From Blastococcus sp. DSM 46786 (lineage in GTDB: Bacteria > Actinomycetota > Actinomycetes > Mycobacteriales > Geodermatophilaceae), in contig NZ_FOAO01000016.1 of the NCBI RefSeq assembly GCF_900109665.1, positions 59,206 through 123,205 on the forward strand: DNA of 64,000 nt, in the 5' to 3' direction. The translations under genes were made by a program, and so were the position numbers. Position 1 is the first letter of the stretch. Every line of letters begins with the position of its first letter. This document shows, piece after piece, positions 8,737-16,733 of this stretch. The notes under the pieces are model-generated. The model was not told the origin of the DNA, ran no database searches, and saw only the letters and a program-made list of their open reading frames with translations.

Positions 8737-8742
8737 GGCACC

Positions 8743-9453
8743 GTGGGTGAACCGACCGGCCGCCGGGCGCGCAAGAAGGCGCAGACGCGGGCGCACGTGC
8801 GGGCGGTGGCCCACGAGCTGTTCGCCGAGCGCGGCTTCGACGCGGTCACCATCGCCGACGTCGCCCGCCGGGCCGACGTCGCCGTCCAGACGGTGTTCAA
8901 CCACTTCTCCACCAAGGAGGAGCTCTTCTTCGACGGGCGCACCCCGTGGGTCTCCGGCCCGGCCGACGCGGTGCGCCACCGGGCTCCGGCCCAGTGCCCG
9001 CTCGCGGCGCTGACCGGGTACCTGAGCGCGTTCGTCCGCGACCGGATCGTGGCCCTGGACGACCCCGCGCACCGGCGCCACGTGCGGCTCGTCGCCGAGT
9101 CGGCCGCGTTGCGCGCGCACGAGAGCCACCTGGTGAACGAGTGCGAACGGCTGCTCGCCGAGGCCCTGGCCGAGGCCTGGACCGACCCCGGCCCCACCCA
9201 CGACGGCCTCGTGCTGGAGGACCCGGGCACCACCGCCGCGCTCACGGCCGCCACGTGGCTCTCGGCGGTCCGCGCGCTGCTGCTCCGGCACCGGCCGGCG
9301 GTCGCCTCCGGTGCGGACGCCGCACAGGTCGGCGAGGAGCTGGGGCGCCTCGCCGACCAGGTGCTCGCCGGGCTCGCGGAGACCGCCGACCACTTCCTGC
9401 GGCGGCTGCGCGCTGCCGGGGCCGGTCCGCAGCCCGCGCACCAGGCCTGCTGA
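8743..9453 (+). CDS. TetR/AcrR-family transcriptional regulator
   Basis: 236 residues. The helix-turn-helix is at ~32-55 (VTIADVARRADVAVQTVFNHFSTKEELF), the classical TetR_N pattern, preceded by a basic tail (RRARKKAQTR). The C-terminal ~170 residues form an Ala/Leu-rich ligand-binding and dimer domain with no recognisable ligand class. It is divergent from the zinc alcohol dehydrogenase, which it most likely represses along with itself through the ACCGACCG inverted repeat. GTG 8743 is favoured by the leaderless -10 arrangement. It ends 23 nt from the stop of a convergent second TetR gene. Confidence 0.88.
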   Translation: MGEPTGRRARKKAQTRAHVRAVAHELFAERGFDAVTIADVARRADVAVQTVFNHFSTKEELFFDGRTPWVSGPADAVRHRAPAQCPLAALTGYLSAFVRDRIVALDDPAHRRHVRLVAESAALRAHESHLVNECERLLAEALAEAWTDPGPTHDGLVLEDPGTTAALTAATWLSAVRALLLRHRPAVASGADAAQVGEELGRLADQVLAGLAETADHFLRRLRAAGAGPQPAHQAC

Positions 9454-9476
9454 GCCGGCTGCCCCCGCGGAGCAGC

Positions 9477-10070
9477 TCAGGCGGCGACGATCTCGCCGAC
9501 CGGCCGCAGCAGCGGCAGCAGCACCTCGTCGGCGACGAACTCGACCTGCTCGGGCGTCAGCGGCTCGGCCATGCGGTAGCGCTGCCACCAGAAGGCCTCG
9601 AGCACCGAGGCGAGGAGCCGCAGCCGCTCGAGCCGCACGGGCTCCCCGCGCTGCTGGGCGCGCTCGCCGAGGGTCTGGACGGCGGCGGCCAGCGGCCGGA
9701 CGAGCGCCTCGTCGAGCCCCGCGCGCAGCTCCTCGTCGTGCCGGGCCGCGCCGACCAGGCTGGCGACCGCGCGCTCCTCGCGGTCCAGCGGCCGCGTCCA
9801 GCGCTCGGTGAGCAGACCCAGCAGGTCGGCGCGCAGCGATCCGGCGTCCTCGGGCAGCACCACGAGGTCGAACCGGCTCACGGCGGCCCGGGCCATCGCC
9901 GACATGGACGGCCACCGGCGGTAGATGCCGGCCTTCCCCGCGCGGGCGCGGGCAGCGATGCGGTCGCTGTTCAGGCGCCCCCAGCCCTCGTCGGCCAGGA
10001 TGTCGACGGCCACGGCGAGCAGTTGCTCGGACAGCTCGGCGCTCAGCGGGCGCCCCGGCGTCCCGCTCAC
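9477..10070 (-). CDS. TetR/AcrR-family transcriptional regulator
   Basis: 197 residues. The helix-turn-helix is at ~30-52 (LNSDRIAARARAGKAGIYRRWPSMSAM); the IYRRWPS signature marks the TetR group whose ligand domain is TetR_C_11-like. It is not closely similar to the neighbour at 8743. The upstream ~135 nt before the next gene (10071-10205) contain no obvious palindrome, so its target is unclear. GTG 10070 gives a normal short tail before the DNA-binding domain. Confidence 0.85.
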   Translation of the reverse strand: MSGTPGRPLSAELSEQLLAVAVDILADEGWGRLNSDRIAARARAGKAGIYRRWPSMSAMARAAVSRFDLVVLPEDAGSLRADLLGLLTERWTRPLDREERAVASLVGAARHDEELRAGLDEALVRPLAAAVQTLGERAQQRGEPVRLERLRLLASVLEAFWWQRYRMAEPLTPEQVEFVADEVLLPLLRPVGEIVAA

Positions 10071-10205
10071 GACGCGATCCCGTCACGGCTTCTCATATGC
10101 ACCGGCACATCCTGACTCCCGGACGGGGCCACCACAACGATCTCGATCATGAAAAGGACGGATGAGTCGCCGCGCAGTCCCATCACGACCGGTCGACCGC
10201 CCTGC

Positions 10206-10538
10206 TCAGGCCCCCGCGGCGCTCTCGACGTGCACCTGGAGTTTCGCGCCGTCGTCGGACAGCCAGCCCTGCGCCCGGGCCCCGGCGATCATCTCGTCCC
10301 ACCGCGTGGTCCAGTTCCCGGCCGTCGCCCGGGGCTCCGCGGCGGCCCGCAGCGCGGCCACGTCCAGGAACGCCGTCTCGGCGTCCTGCAGCCGCCCCAG
10401 GCCGGACCGCTCGAGCGCCTCGGCCGCCTCCTCGTCGGTGACGACGCCCAGGGCCAGGTGCAGGCTGCCCAGGTCGTCGACGTCGACCACCCGTGCCTCG
10501 GGGCGCTCGTCGGCGCCCGTGACGATCTCGACGATCAT
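10206..10538 (-). CDS. Conserved hypothetical protein downstream of menB
   Basis: 110 residues, acidic, soluble, with no membrane segment or motif I recognise. It starts 14 nt after the menB stop with GAGGAGGACC just before ATG 10538, so it is almost certainly in the same transcript as menB and the Nudix gene. Tandem acidic and Ala-rich helices suggest a small helical protein. A role linked to menaquinone synthesis is only suggested by position. Confidence 0.65.
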   Translation of the reverse strand: MIVEIVTGADERPEARVVDVDDLGSLHLALGVVTDEEAAEALERSGLGRLQDAETAFLDVAALRAAAEPRATAGNWTTRWDEMIAGARAQGWLSDDGAKLQVHVESAAGA

Positions 10539-10552
10539 GCGGTCCTCCTCGT

Positions 10553-11440
10553 TCAGACGTGCCAGGGGAAACGGGTGAAGTCGGGATCGCGCTTCTCCAG
10601 GAAGGCGTCCCGGCCCTCGACGGCCTCCTCGGCCATGTAGGCCAGCCGGGTGGTCTCCCCGGCGAACAGCTGCTGGCCGACCAGGCCGTCGTCGATCAGG
10701 TTGAACGAGTACTTCAGCATCCGCTGGGCGGTCGGCGACTTGGCCACGATCTTCCGGCCCCAGTCCAGGGCGGTCGCCTCCAGCTCCGCGTGCGGGACGA
10801 CGCGGTTGACCATGCCCATCGCGTGGGCGTCGGCCGCGGTGTACTCCTCGCCGAGGAAGAAGATCTCTCGCGCGAACTTCTGGCCGACCTGCCGCGCGAG
10901 GTACGCCGAGCCGAAGCCGCCGTCGAAGCTGCCGACGTCGGCGTCGGTCTGCTTGAACCGGGCGTGCTCGGCGCTGGCGAGGGTGAGGTCGCTGACCACG
11001 TGCAGGCTGTGCCCGCCGCCGGCCGCCCAGCCGGGGACGACGCAGATGACCACCTTGGGCATGAACCGGATCAGCCGCTGCGCCTCGAGAATGTGCAGCC
11101 GGCCGCTCGACCCCTCGCTGTGCTCGTAGCCGTACCTGCCGCGCACCCGCTGGTCACCGCCCGAGCAGAAGGCCCAGCCGCCGTCCTTGGGGCTCGGCCC
11201 GTTGCCGGTGAGGAGAACGCACCCGACGTCGGTGGACAGCCGGGCGTGCTCCAGCGCGGTGATCAGCTCGTCGACGGTCTGCGGCCGGAAGGCGTTGCGC
11301 ACCTCGGGCCGGTCGAAGGCGATGCGGACGACGCCGGCGTCCACGGCGCGGTGGTAGGTGATGTCGGTGAAGCCGAAGCCCTCGACCGGCGCCCACGCGG
11401 AGCTGTCGAAGATCTCGGAGACGTCGTCGCGGGCGCTCAT
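10553..11440 (-). CDS. menB: 1,4-dihydroxy-2-naphthoyl-CoA synthase
   Basis: 295 residues, crotonase superfamily. It closes the ring of o-succinylbenzoyl-CoA to 1,4-dihydroxy-2-naphthoyl-CoA in menaquinone synthesis. MenB-specific stretches: GNGPSPKDGGWAFCSGGDQ (oxyanion loop), GWAAGGGHSLHVVSDL, TDADVGSFDGGFGSAYLAR with the active-site Asp, and the C-terminal RDPDFTRFPWHV tail typical of MenB. The length matches the actinobacterial enzyme. The gene starts 9 nt after the Nudix hydrolase stop and is followed by a small unknown gene. A GGR-family flavoprotein that could reduce menaquinone lies ~2 kb away on the other strand. The rest of the men pathway is not in the window. Confidence 0.95.
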   Translation of the reverse strand: MSARDDVSEIFDSSAWAPVEGFGFTDITYHRAVDAGVVRIAFDRPEVRNAFRPQTVDELITALEHARLSTDVGCVLLTGNGPSPKDGGWAFCSGGDQRVRGRYGYEHSEGSSGRLHILEAQRLIRFMPKVVICVVPGWAAGGGHSLHVVSDLTLASAEHARFKQTDADVGSFDGGFGSAYLARQVGQKFAREIFFLGEEYTAADAHAMGMVNRVVPHAELEATALDWGRKIVAKSPTAQRMLKYSFNLIDDGLVGQQLFAGETTRLAYMAEEAVEGRDAFLEKRDPDFTRFPWHV

Positions 11441-11449
11441 GCGCCGAAC

Positions 11450-11944
11450 CTAACCCGCGGTCGGGGGCGGAGCAGCGCCGTCCCCGAGGAGGGGCCGCAG
11501 CCGGTCCAGGGAGGCGGCCAGCCCCGGGTGCAGCACCACCGCGGACAGCCCCGCCAGCGGCACCCAGGCCACGCCGTCGCTCTCGCCGTCCAACCGGAGC
11601 TCCACGGCCTCGAACCGGCGCACCGGCCGGGCGAGCACCGTCGTGTAGGCCCAGCCGCCGTGGTCGTCGACCGACTGCGCGCCCAGGACGACGTCGGCCG
11701 CGGTGAGCCCCAGCTCCTCCCGCACCTCGCGCAGGGCGCCGTCGGCCGGGGCCTCGCCCGCGTGCAGGGCACCCCCCGGCGTGCCCCACGTGCCGCCGTG
11801 GTGGGACCACCAGGCGCGGTGCTGCAGCAGCAGCTCGACGCCGTCCGGGCCGTCGCGGTGGATCAGCAGACCGGCCGCGCCTGCGCGCCCCCAGTGGCGG
11901 TGCCCCTGGTCGCAGGCGGTCCAGCCGTCGGTCGAGGAGAGCAC
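11450..11944 (-). CDS. NUDIX hydrolase
   Basis: 164 residues with a complete Nudix box: GGALHAGE, then REVREELGL (G-x5-E-x7-REuxEExGu). It should hydrolyse a nucleoside diphosphate linked to another moiety; MutT-like sanitising of oxidised nucleotides is the default guess but no substrate motif is seen. GTG 11944 is used. It is the first gene of the Nudix-menB-unknown transcript, 9 nt from menB. Confidence 0.82.
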   Translation of the reverse strand: MLSSTDGWTACDQGHRHWGRAGAAGLLIHRDGPDGVELLLQHRAWWSHHGGTWGTPGGALHAGEAPADGALREVREELGLTAADVVLGAQSVDDHGGWAYTTVLARPVRRFEAVELRLDGESDGVAWVPLAGLSAVVLHPGLAASLDRLRPLLGDGAAPPPTAG

Positions 11945-12028
11945 GTCGGCCAGTCAACCCGGTCGCGCGCCGCCGCGCCCGGCCCGGGTGCGGGACCGGG
12001 CCGCCCGGCCGCCGCTGATGGCGACCGA

Positions 12029-12075
12029 GTGCGCAGATGGTCAGTTTTCGGCACGGGAATGGCGCGTCTGCGCAC
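12029..12075. repeat. Palindromic intergenic element, copy A
   Basis: GTGCGCAGA (12029-12037) and TCTGCGCAC (12067-12075) form a perfect 9-bp inverted repeat around a 29-nt centre containing TTTTCGG and ACGGGAA; the right side continues ACTG. A second copy with the same ends, similar length and a CGAAAC/CGGGTCC-type centre is at 37069-37118. Both copies lie in intergenic spaces, which suggests a dispersed repeat rather than a local operator. Confidence 0.55.
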
Positions 12076-12182
12076 ACTGTCCTGACGCGAAGCGCTAGCC
12101 GGCCCAGCTTGGACCAGTCGAAGGTTGCGTGACGCGGCACTAGTTTCCTGAGGACGACATCGGAACCCCGGAGGACGAGCGC

Positions 12183-12641
12183 ATGAGCACCACGACGACC
12201 ATGGCCGAGCTGAACAAGCTCACCGGCACCGAGCTGGGCACGAGCGACTGGTACGAGGTCACCCAGGAGCACGTGAACCTCTTCGCCGACGCGACCGGCG
12301 ACCACCAGTGGATCCACGTCGACGTCGAGCGCGCGGAGAAGGAGAGCCCCTTCGGCGGGCCGATCGCGCACGGCTACCTCACCCTGTCGCTGCTGGCCTC
12401 GCTCTCGTCGCAGGTCCTCGCCGTGACCGACACCGTGATGGGCGTGAACTACGGCCTGAACAAGGTGCGCTTCCCCTCCCCCGTGCCGGTGGGCTCCCGG
12501 GTCCGGCTGACCGCCACCCTCACGTCGGTCGAGGAGGTCACCGGCGGCCTGCAGGTGACGCTGGGCGCCGTGATCGAGCGCGAGGGCGGGGCGAAGCCGG
12601 TCTGCATCGCCGAGCCGGTCTTCCGCTACTACGGCGGCTGA
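12183..12641 (+). CDS. MaoC-family (R)-specific enoyl-CoA hydratase
   Basis: 152 residues, single hotdog fold. It hydrates trans-2-enoyl-CoA to (R)-3-hydroxyacyl-CoA or does the reverse. The hydratase motif is complete: [14 protein letters not shown], then [17 protein letters not shown], with the catalytic Asp and His. ATG 12183 follows CCCCGGAGGACGAGCGC, a good ribosome-binding site. A paralogue with nearly the same core is encoded at 62218. The LOG gene begins 7 nt after this stop, so they are cotranscribed. No other fatty-acid gene is adjacent. Confidence 0.88.
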   Translation: MSTTTTMAELNKLTGTELGTSDWYEVTQEHVNLFADATGDHQWIHVDVERAEKESPFGGPIAHGYLTLSLLASLSSQVLAVTDTVMGVNYGLNKVRFPSPVPVGSRVRLTATLTSVEEVTGGLQVTLGAVIEREGGAKPVCIAEPVFRYYGG

Positions 12642-12648
12642 ACGCCGG

Positions 12649-13221
12649 GTGCGCATCGCCGTCTTCACCGGGTCGCACGCCGGCCCACCGGCCCACGCGG
12701 ACGCCGCCGCAGCCTTCGCCACCGGGCTCGCGCGGGCCGGCGTCGGCATCGTCTACGGCGGCGGCCGCGTCGGGCTGATGGGGATCGTCGCCGACGCCGC
12801 GCTCGCCGCCGGCGGTGAGGTGGTGGGCGTCATCCCGCAGCACCTCGTCGACGACGAGCTGGCCCACCCCGGGCTCCCGAGCCTCGAGGTGGTCGCGACC
12901 ATGCACGAGCGCAAGGCGCTGATGGCCGACCTCGCCGACGCCTTCATCGCCCTCCCCGGCGCCGCGGGCACCCTCGAGGAGCTCTTCGAGGCCTGGACGT
13001 GGGGCATGCTCGGGCTGCACGCCAAGCCGGCGGCGCTGCTGGACGTCGGCGGCTTCTGGCAGCCGCTGCTGGCCCAGCTGCGCCGCATGGTCGACGACGG
13101 GTACCTCGACGCCCGGCGGCTGGAGGCGCTCGGGGTGGTGCACGACGCCGCCGGCCTGCTGCGCTTCGTCGAGGGCTACGTGCACCCGCCGCGCAAGTGG
13201 ACGGCGCCCTCGTCGTCCTGA
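12649..13221 (+). CDS. LOG-family protein (TIGR00730, lysine-decarboxylase-like fold)
   Basis: 190 residues, Rossmann-like LOG family. Members cleave nucleoside 5'-monophosphates (cytokinin ribotides, AMP) to base plus ribose 5-phosphate. Visible motifs are [15 protein letters not shown] with the conserved Arg, and [12 protein letters not shown], where the usual PGGxGTxxE has Ala for the second Gly. The catalytic Arg and Glu remain. GTG 12649 starts 7 nt after the MaoC gene. A phosphoribohydrolase role is likely, but the physiological substrate is unknown. Confidence 0.82.
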   Translation: MRIAVFTGSHAGPPAHADAAAAFATGLARAGVGIVYGGGRVGLMGIVADAALAAGGEVVGVIPQHLVDDELAHPGLPSLEVVATMHERKALMADLADAFIALPGAAGTLEELFEAWTWGMLGLHAKPAALLDVGGFWQPLLAQLRRMVDDGYLDARRLEALGVVHDAAGLLRFVEGYVHPPRKWTAPSSS

Positions 13222-13237
13222 CCGCGGCAGCCTCACC

Positions 13238-13243
13238 TAGCGT
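13238..13243 (+). promoter_or_regulatory. Candidate -10 hexamer, leaderless transcript of flavoprotein gene
   Basis: TAGCGT (TAnnnT) ends 7 nt before GTG 13251, with no ribosome-binding site. The same TAGCGT appears upstream of the hydrolase at 20998, there with a 42-nt leader. Confidence 0.35.
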
Positions 13244-13250
13244 CGGGCGG

Positions 13251-14372
13251 GTGGAGCACTGGGACGTCGTCGTCGTCGGAGGGGGGCCGGCCGGCGCCGC
13301 TGCCGCCCTGGCCGCCCGGCGGGCCGATCCGGCCGCCCGCGTCCTGGTGCTGGACCGGGCCGGCTTCCCCCGCGACAAGGTCTGCGGTGACGGCATCGCC
13401 GCCGAGGCGTTCGACGTCCTGGCCGGCCTGGGGGTGGAGCCGGCCACCGTCACCGACGGTTTCCCCGCCGTCCCGCGGCTGCGGCTGACCTCGCCGCGCG
13501 GGACCACCGTCGAGCGGGCCACCGAGCGCCCCTCGCACGTCATCCCGCGCGCGGTGCTCGACGCGCGTCTCATCGGGGCGGCCCAGGACGCGGGGGCGGT
13601 GCTCCGCCGTCAGCAGGTGCGGCAGGTCCGCGTGCGCCCCGACCGCGTCGAGGTGGACGGGTCCGTCACCGCCGGGGTGCTGATCGGGGCCGATGGCGCA
13701 GAGTCCGTGGTCCGCCGCGCGCTGCGGGTGCGGCGCAACGCGCCCACCGAGCTGGCCGTGGCGCTGCGCGGGTACGCCCCCGAGCTCCCGGGGCAGGCCG
13801 GGGTGCAGGTCATCGTCACCACCGAGCAGCGCTGGCCCGCCTACGCCTGGTCCTTTCCCCTCGGCGACGGGCGGGCCAACGTGGGCTACGGGGAGCTGGT
13901 GTCCGGGGGTGCCAGCCGGGCCGGCCTGGAGGACGGGCTGCGCCGCCTGCTGCCCGGCGTCGCCCCCGACGCGCTGCGTGCCCACCGCCTGCCGCTGAGC
14001 ACCGGGAGACCGCGGCAACCCGACGGCCGGGTGCTGCTCGCCGGCGACGCGACCGCGCTGATCAACCCGCTCACCGGCGAGGGCATCTTCTACGCGGTGC
14101 TCTCGGGGGCCCTGGCCGGCATGGCCGCCGGTGCGGGCGCGGAGGCCGGCGCGGCCTACCGGAAGGCGCTGGGGCGCCGTCTGGGCCGGCACCTGCGGCA
14201 CTCCACGACGGCGTCCTGGCTCAGCCGCCGGCCGGCGCTCATGGATGGGGTGCTGCGCTCGGCCGGCGCGCGGCAGCAGGTGTTCGACGACGTGGTGCGG
14301 CTCGGGCTGGCCGACGGCCGGCTCACCCTGCGGGCGCTCGCCGGAGCGGCGCGCCACCTGCCGAGGACCTAG
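13251..14372 (+). CDS. Geranylgeranyl-reductase-family FAD-dependent oxidoreductase
   Basis: 373 residues. The N-terminal FAD-binding motif is VVGGGPAGAAAALAAR, followed by FPRDKVCGDGIAAEAF, a hallmark of the geranylgeranyl reductase family, then VLIGADGAES and LLAGDATALINPLTGEGIFYAV (FAD phosphate contact). These enzymes saturate isoprenoid double bonds; in mycobacteria MenJ reduces one in the menaquinone side chain. Closeness to menB makes menaquinone side-chain reduction a reasonable guess, but chlorophyll- or lipid-type reductases share these motifs. GTG 13251 gives a normal N-terminus and has a -10-like hexamer 7 nt upstream. Confidence 0.82.
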   Translation: MEHWDVVVVGGGPAGAAAALAARRADPAARVLVLDRAGFPRDKVCGDGIAAEAFDVLAGLGVEPATVTDGFPAVPRLRLTSPRGTTVERATERPSHVIPRAVLDARLIGAAQDAGAVLRRQQVRQVRVRPDRVEVDGSVTAGVLIGADGAESVVRRALRVRRNAPTELAVALRGYAPELPGQAGVQVIVTTEQRWPAYAWSFPLGDGRANVGYGELVSGGASRAGLEDGLRRLLPGVAPDALRAHRLPLSTGRPRQPDGRVLLAGDATALINPLTGEGIFYAVLSGALAGMAAGAGAEAGAAYRKALGRRLGRHLRHSTTASWLSRRPALMDGVLRSAGARQQVFDDVVRLGLADGRLTLRALAGAARHLPRT

Positions 14373-14394
14373 CGGTCCTGGACGCGCCGGACCG

Positions 14395-14426
14395 GGCGGG
14401 CCTCGAGTCGGTCTTCGTGGCCCGCC
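14395..14426. terminator. Hairpin between convergent genes
   Basis: GGCGGGCC (14395-14402) pairs with GGCCCGCC (14419-14426), with a 16-nt loop. It lies between the flavoprotein and epoxide hydrolase stops, so it could serve either direction. No T-tract. Confidence 0.4.
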
Positions 14427-14441
14427 GGACCTGGCACGGGG

Positions 14442-15584
14442 TCAGGAGATGCCGCGGAAGAAGGTGCGGATGTCGTCCGCGAGCAACGTGGGCTCCTCCA
14501 TCGCGGGGAAGTGACCGCCCTCGGTGAACTCGCTCCAGTGGCTGATCGCGTTCCACGGGTCCATCACGCGGCGCATGAGCGGATGGGTGTCGAACACGGC
14601 CCATCCGGACGGCACGTCGGCGGCCATGGCCCAGTCGAGCCCCGAGCGCTCGCCCTCGTAGTAGAACTGCGCGCTCGACGCGCCGGCGCGGGTGAACCAG
14701 TACAGGCTGACGTTCGCGAGGAGCTGGTCACGGTCGACCGACTCGTCCGGCGTCCGGTACGCGCCGCTGGTCCTGGTCCTGAACTTCTCGGCGATCCACG
14801 CGAGCTGCCCGGCCGGCGAGTCGGTGAGTGCCGCGCCGATCGTGTCGGGACGGTGGTTCTGCATCTCGAGATACCCGCGCTCGGCCGCAACCTCGGTGCG
14901 CACTGCCTCGACCTGGGCGATCTCGTCATCGGACAGGCCGTCGGGGTAGGGGAACTTGTCGCCGACGAACCCGAGCAACCGGCCGTCGCAGCCGACATGC
15001 GTGCCGATGACACGCTCCGGGTAGCAGGCCGCGAGTCGGCCGGTGACGCCCGAGCCGATATCGGTGCCGTGGGCCGCGAACCGCTCGTACCCGAGACGCG
15101 CCATGATCTCGGTGTATGCCTCCGTCGTCCGCGCCAGCTCCCAGCCGGTCCCTGACAGCGGGGTGGAGAACCCGAAGCCGGGCAGCGACGGGATGACCAC
15201 GTGGAACTCGTCGGTCAGCAGCGGGATGAGTCGCTGGTACTCGACGAACGAGCCCGGCCAGCCGTGGTTCAGGATCAGCGGGGTGGCCTCCGGGTTCGCC
15301 GATCGCGCGTGGACGACGTGGAACGTCTGGCCGTCGACGACCGTCGTGAACTGTTCGTGCTCGTTGAGCTTCGCCTCCTGCGCACGCCAGTCGAACCCGT
15401 CGCGCCAGTACTCGGCGAGCTCCTCCAGGTACACCAGCGGGATGCCGCGGCTGAAGTCGGTGCGATCGTCTCGGCCGGGCACGGGGATCGGCCAGCGCGT
15501 GTGTGCCAGCCGGTTCCGCAGGTCGTCGATGTCGGCCTGCGGGATGTCGATGCGGAAGGGTGTGAGTGCCTTGTTCTCGTCCAT
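14442..15584 (-). CDS. Epoxide hydrolase (EHN-domain alpha/beta hydrolase)
   Basis: 380 residues. The N-terminal epoxide hydrolase domain (~8-115, starting FRIDIPQADIDDLRNRL) is followed by the alpha/beta hydrolase core. HGWPGS is the oxyanion-hole motif, the nucleophile Asp is in AAHGTDIGSGV, and the C-terminal His is in TEGGHFPAMEEP. It adds water to epoxides to give diols. ATG 15584 is chosen over TTG 15605. It is divergent from a WYL regulator, with nested inverted repeats in the 62 nt between. Codon choice in this pair looks slightly less GC-extreme than in its neighbours, which hints at acquisition as a unit. Confidence 0.88.
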   Translation of the reverse strand: MDENKALTPFRIDIPQADIDDLRNRLAHTRWPIPVPGRDDRTDFSRGIPLVYLEELAEYWRDGFDWRAQEAKLNEHEQFTTVVDGQTFHVVHARSANPEATPLILNHGWPGSFVEYQRLIPLLTDEFHVVIPSLPGFGFSTPLSGTGWELARTTEAYTEIMARLGYERFAAHGTDIGSGVTGRLAACYPERVIGTHVGCDGRLLGFVGDKFPYPDGLSDDEIAQVEAVRTEVAAERGYLEMQNHRPDTIGAALTDSPAGQLAWIAEKFRTRTSGAYRTPDESVDRDQLLANVSLYWFTRAGASSAQFYYEGERSGLDWAMAADVPSGWAVFDTHPLMRRVMDPWNAISHWSEFTEGGHFPAMEEPTLLADDIRTFFRGIS

Positions 15585-15592
15585 GACGTCGA

Positions 15593-15647
15593 CGTTCCCA
15601 GGCAATGCGGCAGGTCAGCTTCCGCAATTGCTGGATGATCGGGAACG
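15593..15647. promoter_or_regulatory. Nested inverted repeats in epoxide hydrolase/WYL divergent promoter
   Basis: The outer arms are CGTTCCC (15593-15599) and GGGAACG (15641-15647), a perfect 7-bp match. The inner arms GCAATGCGG and CCGCAATTGC match with one extra base. The set fills the 62-nt space between two divergent starts, as expected for the operator of the WYL regulator. A hexamer GATGAT (15634-15639) ends 7 nt before GTG 15647 and may be its -10. Confidence 0.45.
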
Positions 15648-16609
15648 TGTTGGAGACCTCGGCCCGCCTGCTCCAACTGCTGTCGTTGCTCCAGCTCAAG
15701 CGCGACTGGACGAGCTCCGAGCTCGCCGGCCGGCTCGGTGTGAGCACGAGGACTGTGCGCGCCGACATCGGCAAGCTGCGGTCGCTCGGGTATCCCGTGG
15801 AGGCGCGGCCAGGCGTCGCGGGCGGGTACCGGCTGTCCGCCGGGACGGCGATGCCCCCATTGCTGCTCGACGACGACGAGGCCGTCGCCGTCGCGGTCGG
15901 ACTGGGTGTGGTCGCGACCCAGAGGCTCGGCGTCGAAGAGACATCGCTCACCGCGCTCGCGAAGCTGGAGCAGGTGCTGCCCTCGCGCCTGCGTCGGCGC
16001 GTCGAGGCGGTACGCGAGGCGACGAGCGTCGTCCCAGGGGCCGAGCCGCCGCTCGATCTCTCGGTTCTCGGCGCGGTCGCTGCCGCGATCCGCGGTCACG
16101 AACGGCTCCGGTTCGGGTACACGAAGCCCGGGGGCAGCGAAGGGGCCCGCCACACCGAACCTCGACGGCTGGTGAGCTGGGGGCCGCTCTGGTACCTGCT
16201 CGCATGGGATCTCGACCGTGACGACTGGCGGATCTTCCGTGTCGACCGCATGCTCCCGCACGCACCGACGGGTGCGCGGTTCCGGCCGCGTGTGCTCCCG
16301 GAGGACGATGTCGTCGAGTACGTCGTCGGACGCGTCAGCAAGGCGGCCTGGAAGTACCGCGCCCGGGTACTCGTGCATGCTCCCGCCGCCGAGGTCGCCG
16401 CGAAGATCCCCGTCCCGGTCGACATCGAGGTGGTCGACGAGTCCACGTGCCATGTCGAGCTGGGTTCCGACGACCCGGACCGGCTCGCGCTGTGGATGGC
16501 ACAGCTCGACGTCGACCTCGAGGTGATCGACGGAGACGAGCTCGCGGTGGCGTTCGATCGCCTCGCGACGAGGTTCCGCCGCGCGGCGGGTGGCGCATCC
16601 CCGACGTGA
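15647..16609 (+). CDS. WYL-domain transcriptional regulator (HTH_11-WYL, YafY-like)
   Basis: 320 residues. The N-terminal HTH_11 winged helix (~3-58: LLQLLSLLQLKRDWTSSELAGRLGVSTRTVRADIGKLRSLG in part) is followed by the WYL domain (~135-215) with FGYTKPGG and RRLVSWGPLWYLLAWDLDRDDWRIFRVDR-type core, then a WCX-like C-terminus to ~310. WYL domains sense small molecules or nucleic acids and the family usually controls a neighbouring gene. The target here is probably the divergent epoxide hydrolase. GTG 15647 gives the family-typical start (VLETSARLLQLL); frames reach further upstream to ATG 15605 and 15635. Confidence 0.87.
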   Translation: MLETSARLLQLLSLLQLKRDWTSSELAGRLGVSTRTVRADIGKLRSLGYPVEARPGVAGGYRLSAGTAMPPLLLDDDEAVAVAVGLGVVATQRLGVEETSLTALAKLEQVLPSRLRRRVEAVREATSVVPGAEPPLDLSVLGAVAAAIRGHERLRFGYTKPGGSEGARHTEPRRLVSWGPLWYLLAWDLDRDDWRIFRVDRMLPHAPTGARFRPRVLPEDDVVEYVVGRVSKAAWKYRARVLVHAPAAEVAAKIPVPVDIEVVDESTCHVELGSDDPDRLALWMAQLDVDLEVIDGDELAVAFDRLATRFRRAAGGASPT

Positions 16610-16733
16610 ATCTCGGCCGCCGGTCATTCGACGATGTCGTCGAGGGAGGTCTCCGCCAGGGTCGCGAATGCCTCGACGGCTTCGCCGGCTTCTTCCCTCT
16701 GCAGCGTCCGTCGGTGCTCCGCCGGCTCCCGGG

